Assembly (NCBI GenBank): GCA_002306945.1
Contig: DBTH01000316.1
Coordinates: 1 to 7,037, forward strand
Length of the DNA: 7,037 nt
Direction of reading: 5' to 3'
Origin: Methylacidiphilaceae bacterium UBA1321
GTDB lineage: Bacteria; Verrucomicrobiota; Verrucomicrobiia; Methylacidiphilales; UBA1321
This document shows, one piece after another, positions 1 through 5,098 of this stretch. The notes below the pieces were generated by a model, which saw only the letters and a program-made list of their open reading frames with translations, ran no database searches and had not been told where the DNA came from. The translations under genes were made by a program, and so were the position numbers. The number at the start of each line of letters is the position of its first letter. Positions within the stretch are counted from its first letter, which is position 1.

Positions 1-27
1 GGAGGTCGGTGTTATGTGAAATTATTA

Positions 28-74
28 CTTTCACTCACCGTCATCTTGAGCTGGGCGAAGGATCGGTGTGAAAG
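28..74. repeat. REP-like imperfect palindrome
   Basis: Seen: a 47-nt region that folds on itself. CTTTCA (28-33) pairs with TGAAAG (69-74), CACCG (36-40) with CGGTG (64-68), and ATCTT (43-47) with AGGAT (59-63, one G.T pair). Two-base bulges separate the stems, and the apical loop is about 11 nt. The core 40-64 reads GTCATCTTGAG then GGCGAAGGATC. From memory this resembles a widespread intergenic repeat of the form GTCATCCTGAG...GCGAAGGATC, found in many environmental bacteria; I could not check that here. It lies beyond the probable terminator of the mqn operon, outside any gene. It could instead be a structured RNA or part of a neighbouring gene's 3' region. Confidence 0.5.
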
Positions 75-105
75 CTCCAAGATTGTTCGCGTTTAATCGA
101 CTTCC

Positions 106-126
106 AAAAAGCGGCTGCGAGCCGCT
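106..126 (-). terminator. Probable intrinsic terminator of the mqn operon
   Basis: Read on the minus strand, AGCGGCT (126-120), a 3-nt loop (119-117) and AGCCGCT (116-110) form a perfect 7-bp GC-rich stem. A run of T residues follows directly (110-106, the first one paired). This is the classical rho-independent layout, about 105 nt downstream of the mqnC stop codon, in the right orientation to end the ubiX-mqnP-mqnE-mqnA-mqnC transcript. The T tract is short, so efficiency may be moderate. Confidence 0.6.
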
Positions 127-137
127 CTGCCTCTGCC

Positions 138-162
138 AAGCCTCCGGTTTTGCCGGAGGTTT
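138..162. other. GC-rich hairpin in the 3' region of the mqn operon
   Basis: CCTCCGG (141-147) and CCGGAGG (153-159) are perfect inverted repeats around the loop TTTTG. Two A-T pairs and one G.T pair can extend the stem outward to 138-162. On the minus strand, the direction of the mqn transcript, no T tract follows, so it is not a standard terminator there. On the plus strand only TTTC follows. It sits between the mqnC stop and the better terminator at 106-126, and could be a 3'-end stabilising or pausing hairpin. Confidence 0.4.
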
Positions 163-171
163 CTGACATAA

Positions 172-222
172 AGCCTTTCGTAAATTCCGTTAATTTCGTC
201 AAAAGCTGTTTTGTTTTTTCAG
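172..222 (-). repeat. Gene-end AT-rich repeat, copy 1 (after mqnC)
   Basis: Read on the minus strand, this stretch starts about nine bases after the mqnC stop and matches the region after the reductase stop at 6787-6840. The best core is 179-204 against the reverse complement of 6801-6826, with 23 of 26 positions identical and no gaps. The flanks show looser similarity: A-rich runs on the gene side and GCCTTT on the far side, with a small length difference. The core contains two degenerate 9-mers of the type GAATTAACG. Both copies have the same orientation relative to the gene they follow, which suggests a dispersed intergenic or 3'-UTR element. Confidence 0.6.
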
Positions 223-230
223 GTGTTGCG

Positions 231-1322
231 TCAATTCAGGAGCTTGTACCAATTGTTGCGTTGGTGGGCTTCATAGCCCATCTCGCCGATGAGCCGTTTG
301 ATTTCCGCGACGGTGAGATGAAAGGCGGTTCCAGCGGAAGAGACGACGTTTTCTTCCATCATCACGCTGCCGAAATCGTTCGCGCCGAATTGGAGTGCGA
401 GCTGTCCGATCTTTGGGCCTTGTGTGACCCAACTGGCCTGGACGTTGGGGAAGTTGTCGAGGAAGATGCGGGCGAGGGCCTGCATGCGGAGATATTCGTG
501 TGAACCGACGGGCGTGGCCTTGAGCGCGGTGTTCTCGGGTTGAAATGTCCAGCAGATGAAGGCGGTGAAGCCGTGGGTTTCGTCCTGAAGATTGCGCAGG
601 CGGGTGAGATGTTCGATGCGGTCTTCCATCGTTTCGACGTGACCGAACATCATCGTCGCGGAGGAATTGAGTCCCTGTAAATGAGCCTGGCGCATCACTT
701 CGAGCCAATCGTCGCTCTTGCATTTGAGTGGGGCGATGCGGTCGCGCACGCGGTCGACGAGGATTTCGCCGCCGCCGCCGGGGATGGAACCGAGGCCGGC
801 TTCGCGGAAACGGCGGATCACTTCGGCGATGGGCATGTTGAAGACTTTCGAGAAGTGATTGAATTCGGGCGGGGAAAATCCGTGGACGTTGATGGTCGGG
901 TGGTGGCTCTTGATGTAGGAGAGCATGTCGATGTAGAAATCGATGGTGAGCTTCGGATGATGCCCTCCCTGGAGGAGGACTTGCGTGCCGCCGATGGCTT
1001 CGAGTTCGCGGATTTTTTCGCTGAGTTGCTCGTGGGTGATGACGTAATGGTCGGCGTCTTTTTCGGTGCGATAGAACGCGCAGAATTTGCAATAGACGTT
1101 GCAGACGTTGGTGTAATTGATGTTGCGGTCGACGATGTAGGTGACGACCTGGTTGCCCTTGCCGTCGTAGGCGGGAGCCTTGATGGCATGGCGGCGGGCG
1201 TCGGCGAGGGCGCCGAGTTCGTGGAGCGGCGCGTGGGAAAGGGCGATGGCATCTTCGGGAGTGATGCGTTCTCCGGCGAGGACTTTCGATTTGATGTCGA
1301 CGTTGACGAGGGGCTGTATCAT
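231..1322 (-). CDS. mqnC: Cyclic dehypoxanthinyl futalosine synthase (MqnC), radical SAM
   Basis: Radical SAM enzyme that cyclises dehypoxanthinyl futalosine to the cyclic form in the futalosine route to menaquinone; cytosolic. The SAM-binding [4Fe-4S] motif CX3CX2C is at residues 74, 78 and 81, within NVCNVYCKFCAFYR. Other family marks are GGTQVLLQGGHHP (111-123), GSIPGGGGEIL (178-188), MMFGH (224-228) and DETHGFTAF (247-255). The LLQGG and SIPGGGGEI versions separate MqnC from the paralogue MqnE. I chose the ATG at 1322, giving 363 aa, because it overlaps the mqnA stop as ATGA and lies a few bases after a purine-rich stretch. The upstream ATG at 1361 would add 13 residues (MRTHRPSPRIEVD) that look untypical of the family. 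It is the last gene of the operon and is probably translationally coupled to mqnA. Confidence 0.95.
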   Translation of the reverse strand: MIQPLVNVDIKSKVLAGERITPEDAIALSHAPLHELGALADARRHAIKAPAYDGKGNQVVTYIVDRNINYTNVCNVYCKFCAFYRTEKDADHYVITHEQLSEKIRELEAIGGTQVLLQGGHHPKLTIDFYIDMLSYIKSHHPTINVHGFSPPEFNHFSKVFNMPIAEVIRRFREAGLGSIPGGGGEILVDRVRDRIAPLKCKSDDWLEVMRQAHLQGLNSSATMMFGHVETMEDRIEHLTRLRNLQDETHGFTAFICWTFQPENTALKATPVGSHEYLRMQALARIFLDNFPNVQASWVTQGPKIGQLALQFGANDFGSVMMEENVVSSAGTAFHLTVAEIKRLIGEMGYEAHQRNNWYKLLN

Positions 1323-2041
1323 ATCCACTTCAATTCGGGGGCTTGGTCGATGAGTCCGCACTCGACGAGGAGTTCGCCGAAGCGGGAGATGCCGCGTTTT
1401 TCCTCGTCGCCGAGTTCGTAGCGGACGTTCTGGGTGAGATAACGGTATTCATCGGGCGACTTGGCGATTTCCGCGCGGGCGGCGATGCCGATGGTTCCGG
1501 CGGCGCGCAGGGCGTTGGCGACGGTGCGGTTGTCGATGCGGGGGTGCATGGCCCAGACGGCGTAGACAAAGGGCAGCTTGGTCATTTGATACCACGCCGC
1601 GCCGAGGTCGAAACAATTCTGCGCCGGGTAGGCTTTGCGGTAGGCCATTGCGTGATCGCCGATGCGTAATTGGGCATCGGCTTTTTCACCACTGCGGACG
1701 AAAATTACCGGGTGATTCATCATCTTGCGCATGAGGACTTGCACGAGCATGACGGATGTTTTTGAGGCGCTGTCGAGTGCGACGCTTTGAATCTCGTTGA
1801 AAGGAACCTCGTGGGTGACGATGACGCTATAGACCGGGCCGCGGCTGCTAACGCAGACCCCATCGACCACTTCATATTCGGGATGGTCGAAGACTTCCAT
1901 GATCGGCACGTTGGCGATTTCCACTTCTTTGTCGTGCAGGAGCCGGGCGACATTGGCCGGATGGCCGAACGTGACGTTGTCGCCGAGAAAATAGCAGAGA
2001 GGGCGCGCGTTGAGATACTGGACGCAGCCGACGCGCGGCAT
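1319..2041 (-). CDS. mqnA: Chorismate dehydratase (MqnA)
   Basis: Catalyses the first committed step of the futalosine pathway: dehydration of chorismate to 3-[(1-carboxyvinyl)oxy]benzoate, the substrate of MqnE. The fold is like that of periplasmic binding proteins, but the protein is cytosolic. From the ATG at 2041 (240 aa) it opens with the typical PRVGCVQYLNARPL; the Asn of YLN is part of the conserved active site. Other family marks are SSRGPVYSV (65-73), LRIGDHAM (125-132), LPFVYAVWA (156-164) and RYELGDEEKRGI (207-218). The start is uncertain. The ATG at 2041 fits the family's N terminus and has GAAGG seven bases upstream. An ATG at 2098 (259 aa) and a GTG at 2203 (294 aa) are also open. 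They add a proline- and arginine-rich segment without recognisable similarity, but would close the long gap to mqnE. The stop overlaps the mqnC start (ATGA). Confidence 0.92.
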   Translation of the reverse strand: MPRVGCVQYLNARPLCYFLGDNVTFGHPANVARLLHDKEVEIANVPIMEVFDHPEYEVVDGVCVSSRGPVYSVIVTHEVPFNEIQSVALDSASKTSVMLVQVLMRKMMNHPVIFVRSGEKADAQLRIGDHAMAYRKAYPAQNCFDLGAAWYQMTKLPFVYAVWAMHPRIDNRTVANALRAAGTIGIAARAEIAKSPDEYRYLTQNVRYELGDEEKRGISRFGELLVECGLIDQAPELKWI

Positions 2042-2231
2042 GTGAAAACCTTCGGGAAATTCCAGACCCTGAACCGAGGTCGGAATGGGCGTGTTCATCT
2101 GAAGCAGTGGAGGCGGCAGCGTGGACGGCACGGGGTCGTGGGCGAAATGGCCCCGGCGGCGGCGATTGCGAGGAGTGGTTGGACTGGTTTGGGAAGGTTC
2201 CACGGTTTGAGTTGGTCGATGTCTATATTAG

Positions 2232-3371
2232 TCAGACGAGGACGCCGGTTGGCAAATCTAATCGTGGTGCGGGGCCGTCCTTGTCGATGATCTGGTAAAG
2301 GGTATCGCGTTGGCGCGGGATGCGACCGGCTTCGCGGATGGCTTTTTCGAGGGCGAAGGTGGTTTGTTCCTGCGGGGTTTGGGAACCGGCCATGTGGAAG
2401 ATTTTCTCCTGTTTGATCGTGCCGTGGAGGTCGTTGACGCCGTAGCTGAGGGCGATCTGGGCGGTCTGGAGTCCCATGCTGATCCAATAGGCGGTGATGT
2501 TGTCGATGTTATCGAGATAGATGCGGCAGATGGCCAGCGTGCGCAAATCCTCGAATGCCGAAGCACGGTGGAGATGGGAGAGGTGATTATTCTCCGGCTC
2601 GAAGGCGAAGGGAACGATGGCAGTGAAACCGTGCGTCTCGTCCTGCAATTCGCGCAAGCGGCGCAAGTGGTCGATCCGGTCGGCGTGGGATTCGATATGA
2701 CCGTAGAGCATCGTGCAGGTGCTGCGCATACCGAGACCGTGCCAGAGGCGGTGCACTTCGAGCCATTCCTCGGCGGTCTCCTTGCCGCGGCAGATTTTGT
2801 CGCGGACTTCGGGATTGAAGATTTCCGCGCCGCCGCCGGTGAGGGCGTCGAGTCCGGCATCGCGCAGGATCTGGAGCGTTTCGAGAATCGGTTTTTTGGC
2901 GACGCGCTGGGCAATGTGACGAATTTCGATGGCGGTGAAAGCCTTGAGGCTGATCTTCGGGCAGGCGCTCTTCAATTCGCGAAGCATCGTGGTGTAGTAA
3001 TCGAACGGGAGCTTCGGATGGAGTCCGCCGACGATGTGCACTTCGGTGATGCCCTGGTCGTAGGCGGTCTTGGTTTCCTTCACCATTTCGTCAATGGTGT
3101 ACTCGAATGCGCCCTCTTGTTTCGGCTTGCGTGCGAACGCGCAGAATTGGCAGGAGAGGATGCAGACGTTGGAGTAGTTGAGGTAGAGATTGAAAACGTA
3201 GGTGGCGACGTTGCCGTGCTTGCGTTCGCGGACGAAATTGGCGAGACGACCGATGGCGTGGAGGTCGCGGCAGGCGAACAACCGCAGGGCGTCCTCATCG
3301 CTGATCCGCTGTCCGGAGAATACTTTTTCCCCGATGTCCTCAATCCCGGCGTTCTTTAAAATGGCATCCAT
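2232..3371 (-). CDS. mqnE: Aminofutalosine synthase (MqnE), radical SAM
   Basis: Radical SAM enzyme that adds the adenosyl radical from SAM to the MqnA product, giving 6-amino-6-deoxyfutalosine with loss of CO2. The 379-aa length is normal for the family. The CX3CX2C cluster motif is at residues 70, 74 and 77 (NVCILSCQFCAFARK). Diagnostic stretches are EVHIVGGLHP (110-119), LTGGGAEIF (177-185), TCTMLYGHIE (218-227) and DETHGFTAI (244-252). EVHIVGGLHP and TMLYGH mark MqnE rather than MqnC. The ATG at 3371 gives the usual MqnE N terminus and overlaps the end of mqnP by 16 bp, implying cotranscription and possible coupling. A GGAG lies upstream but about 13 nt from the start, farther than usual. 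The protein is paralogous to MqnC, sharing the LQDETHGFTA segment and overall layout. Confidence 0.95.
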   Translation of the reverse strand: MDAILKNAGIEDIGEKVFSGQRISDEDALRLFACRDLHAIGRLANFVRERKHGNVATYVFNLYLNYSNVCILSCQFCAFARKPKQEGAFEYTIDEMVKETKTAYDQGITEVHIVGGLHPKLPFDYYTTMLRELKSACPKISLKAFTAIEIRHIAQRVAKKPILETLQILRDAGLDALTGGGAEIFNPEVRDKICRGKETAEEWLEVHRLWHGLGMRSTCTMLYGHIESHADRIDHLRRLRELQDETHGFTAIVPFAFEPENNHLSHLHRASAFEDLRTLAICRIYLDNIDNITAYWISMGLQTAQIALSYGVNDLHGTIKQEKIFHMAGSQTPQEQTTFALEKAIREAGRIPRQRDTLYQIIDKDGPAPRLDLPTGVLV

Positions 3372-4249
3372 AAGGCGATACTGACTCCGATTAACAAGGC
3401 CGCGCCGACCAGAGCGTTCATCTGGAAAAAGGCGACGTTGATTTTATCCAGCTCCCCGGTGCGGCAAAGACGGTGCTCGTAGAGCAACGCTCCGGCCACC
3501 ACGGCAAGACTGATCCAATATGGCACAGACAACGCGGCGAGCAACCCAAACACGGCAAGAATGAGCCAGGTGACAACGTGCAGCACGCGGGCCATCAGAA
3601 GCGCTGCGGCAATGCCGAATTGCGCGGGGAAGGAAAAAAGACGGCTGCGGCGGTCGTGTTCGATGTCCTGTGTGGCGTAGATCAGGTCGAAGCCGAACAC
3701 CCAGCACCAGACGGCGGCGGCGAGGCACCACGGCGCCGGGGAATAAAGTTCGCCGGTGACGGCGGCCCAGGCACCCATCGGCGCGGCAGCGAGGGCGAGT
3801 CCGAGAAAGGCGTGGGTGAATGCGGTGAAACGCTTGGTCAGGGAATAGCCGAGGATGAGGACGGCGGCAACGGGGCTGAGCCAACCGCAGAGCGGATTGA
3901 GGGTAAACGCGCCTGCGGAGAAAATAAGGAGCGAACCGATGGTCAACGCGGCGGCGGTTGGACGCGAGGCGAGTTTGGAACGGCGCACGGTACGCGGATT
4001 GGTGAGGTCGAAATTCCAGTCGGCCCAGCGGTTGAACGCCATTGCCGCCGTGCGCGCCGAGGCCATGCAAACGAGGATTAAAAGAAACGTCCGCAGGCCG
4101 GGCAATCCGTGCGAAGCGACCAGCATCGAGATGAGCGCGAAGGGCAGAGCAAAAACGGTGTGGCTGAATTTGATGAATTCGAGAATGTTGGCGATCCGCT
4201 GCCAAAGGGGATGCGGTGCGGGAGTGGAGGAGAGAGAGGCGGCGTTCAT
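3356..4249 (-). CDS. mqnP: UbiA-family prenyltransferase of menaquinone synthesis (MqnP)
   Basis: Integral membrane prenyltransferase expected to attach the polyprenyl tail to 1,4-dihydroxy-6-naphthoate, or a close derivative, in the futalosine branch. It resembles 4-hydroxybenzoate polyprenyltransferase (UbiA). The first Asp-rich, Mg-diphosphate-binding motif is NRWADWNFDLTNPRT (73-87). The second is DLIYATQDIEHD (188-199). Several hydrophobic helices are visible, for example around 31-46, 52-71, 101-117, 126-135, 223-240 and 278-295, consistent with the multi-helix UbiA fold. I chose the ATG at 4249 (297 aa), 23 nt after the ubiX stop. A TTG at 4306 would extend the protein by 19 residues into ubiX and is less likely. 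The substrate is inferred from mqn neighbours; from sequence alone a true ubiA (ubiquinone) function could not be excluded. Confidence 0.88.
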   Translation of the reverse strand: MNAASLSSTPAPHPLWQRIANILEFIKFSHTVFALPFALISMLVASHGLPGLRTFLLILVCMASARTAAMAFNRWADWNFDLTNPRTVRRSKLASRPTAAALTIGSLLIFSAGAFTLNPLCGWLSPVAAVLILGYSLTKRFTAFTHAFLGLALAAAPMGAWAAVTGELYSPAPWCLAAAVWCWVFGFDLIYATQDIEHDRRSRLFSFPAQFGIAAALLMARVLHVVTWLILAVFGLLAALSVPYWISLAVVAGALLYEHRLCRTGELDKINVAFFQMNALVGAALLIGVSIALWMPF

Positions 4250-4272
4250 GTGCGGAAAACAGAGTGAAAAAT

Positions 4273-4854
4273 TTATTCGGGACTTTCGCTGGCGGGCGAC
4301 ATCCAACGTTTGACGAGATGGTGTGTGATGCCGAGATGGTCGAGAACGCGCGCGACGACGGTGTCGGCCACATCGTTCACGGTTTGGGGTTGATTATAGA
4401 AGGAAGGACAGGCTGGGATGACGTGGGCTCCAGCTTCGATGAGTGTGACGATGTTGCGGGCCTGAATGAGATTCCAGGGCGTTTCGCGCGGAACGACGAT
4501 GAGCTTGCGTTTTTCTTTGAGGAAAACGTCGGCGGCGCGGGTGATTGTATTGTCGGCGTAACCGTGCGCGATCCGTCCGAGAGTTCCCATTGAGCAGGGG
4601 ATCACGACCATCGCGTCGAACGCCGCCGATCCGCTCACGAACGGGACGTTCATTGTGTCGGTGCCGACCGTCGTGAACGCGGCCGGGATTTGAAGACCGC
4701 CGGGGAGCTCTGTGGCCGCCACCTGCCGGGCGTAATCGCTCAGGCAGACGTGAATTTCGTTCCGGTTGGTCTTGTCGTCCGAAGCCAGAGCCGTGAGGAG
4801 TCGCTGGGCGTAGATCGCTCCGCTGGCTCCAGTGATGGCAATGACAAGTTTCAT
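4273..4854 (-). CDS. ubiX: UbiX-family flavin prenyltransferase
   Basis: Prenylates reduced FMN with dimethylallyl phosphate to make prenyl-FMN, the cofactor of UbiD-type decarboxylases. Known UbiX proteins are cytosolic homo-dodecamers. The 193-aa length is normal. Motifs seen are ITGASGAIYAQRLL (7-20, flavin binding), CSMGTLGRIAHGYADN (87-102), ITRAADVFLKEKRKL (104-118), RETPWNLIQARN (123-134) and PACPSFYNQPQT (147-158). It is the first gene of the leftward operon, preceding mqnP by 23 nt. In this context it probably supplies cofactor to the pathway's UbiD-like decarboxylase, which is not in the window. UbiX members tied to the futalosine pathway have also been given an mqn name. The ATG at 4854 aligns with the family start, and no clear Shine-Dalgarno sequence precedes it. 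Confidence 0.93.
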   Translation of the reverse strand: MKLVIAITGASGAIYAQRLLTALASDDKTNRNEIHVCLSDYARQVAATELPGGLQIPAAFTTVGTDTMNVPFVSGSAAFDAMVVIPCSMGTLGRIAHGYADNTITRAADVFLKEKRKLIVVPRETPWNLIQARNIVTLIEAGAHVIPACPSFYNQPQTVNDVADTVVARVLDHLGITHHLVKRWMSPASESPE

Positions 4855-4864
4855 GACAGATAAA

Positions 4865-4886
4865 CCGCTTTCGTGGTGGAAAGCGG
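4865..4886 (-). promoter_or_regulatory. Hairpin in the ubiX 5' leader
   Basis: CCGCTTTC (4865-4872) and GAAAGCGG (4879-4886) form a perfect 8-bp inverted repeat around a 6-nt loop. On the minus strand the hairpin ends 10 nt before the ubiX ATG, inside the expected ribosome footprint, and is followed by TTTATCTGTC. A stable stem here could limit translation of ubiX, or act as a weak attenuator, because its tail is T-rich but not a clean T run. It could also be an operator. The structure is clear; the function is inference. Confidence 0.4.
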
Positions 4887-4942
4887 ATTGTCAACGATGC
4901 CAGAGCGAGGCGCTCCAATCAAGGCCCGATCTGAATCGCTCG

Positions 4943-4948
4943 ATTTTA
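4943..4948 (-). promoter_or_regulatory. Possible -10 box for the ubiX-mqn operon
   Basis: TAAAAT on the minus strand matches five of six positions of the TATAAT consensus and lies in the AT-rich part of the divergent region. It would give a leader of about 80 nt containing the hairpin at 4865-4886. The matching -35 position, TTTCTA at 17-nt spacing, is poor. This is a weak call. Confidence 0.2.
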
Positions 4949-4956
4949 TTACAATG

Positions 4957-5012
4957 AAAGGAGATTAGAAATGCTGTGAATGGCGATAAGGCGTACTTCA
5001 AACTCAGCGTAG
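4957..5012 (+). other. Shine-Dalgarno sequence with two tiny ORFs upstream of the reductase
   Basis: AAAGGAG (4957-4963), then seven bases, then ATG CTG TGA (4971-4979): a start, one codon and a stop. The next bases open a 10-codon frame (ATG at 4980, TAG at 5010-5012, product MAIRRTSNSA). Its stop lies inside the dyad at 5005-5018. This is the strongest ribosome-binding-site-like sequence in the window, yet it serves no normal gene. It might be a leader-peptide or reinitiation arrangement for the gene at 5099, or chance in AT-rich DNA. The better promoter candidate (-10 near 5054) lies downstream of it, which argues against a leader role unless another promoter exists. Confidence 0.25.
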
Positions 5013-5018
5013 ACGCTG
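5005..5018. promoter_or_regulatory. Short perfect dyad upstream of the reductase
   Basis: CAGCGT (5005-5010), AG, ACGCTG (5013-5018): a perfect 6-bp inverted repeat with a 2-bp centre, the size and symmetry of a dimeric regulator's half-sites. It lies about 80 bp upstream of the reductase start and just before the larger dyad at 5029-5055. No known operator is recognised. Confidence 0.3.
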
Positions 5019-5028
5019 TTCTGGATTG

Positions 5029-5059
5029 TAGATTGGAGGGAGTTACTCTAATCTATACT
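5029..5059 (+). promoter_or_regulatory. Putative promoter and overlapping dyad of the reductase gene
   Basis: TAGATTGGAG (5029-5038) and CTCTAATCTA (5046-5055) are 10-bp inverted repeats with one mismatch (a G.T pair) around a 7-nt centre. TATACT (5054-5059) matches five of six -10 consensus positions and overlaps the right arm. TATATT (5059-5064) is a second option. TTGGAG (5033-5038) could act as a poor -35 at 15-nt spacing. A dyad overlapping the presumed polymerase site would suit a repressor or activator operator, or in RNA a small hairpin if transcription starts upstream. The dyad is seen; the promoter assignment is tentative. Confidence 0.35.
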
Positions 5060-5098
5060 ATATTATTCCGATAGAGATTTAAAATAATTCAAATTCCC

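Noticed and set aside
150..503. 117-codon open frame on the plus strand overlapping the end of mqnC
   Set aside because: It starts inside the hairpin at 141-159 and runs antisense to conserved mqnC codons. It has no ribosome-binding site and no recognisable domain.
681..1421. 246-codon open frame on the plus strand opposite mqnC
   Set aside because: Same shadow effect: acidic, Val/Asp-rich low-information product, no family features, and full overlap with a well-supported gene.
2310..3359. 349-codon open frame on the plus strand opposite mqnE
   Set aside because: The encoded protein has no recognisable motif and is rich in Gly, Glu, Asp and Val, as expected for the complement of a GC-rich coding frame. 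MqnE on the other strand has all its family motifs.
4889..4894. Perfect TTGACA on the minus strand upstream of ubiX as a -35 box
   Set aside because: At 16-18 nt spacing the next hexamers (GAAAGC, AAAGCG, AAGCGG) are nothing like a -10 box and fall in the hairpin stem, so the match is probably chance.
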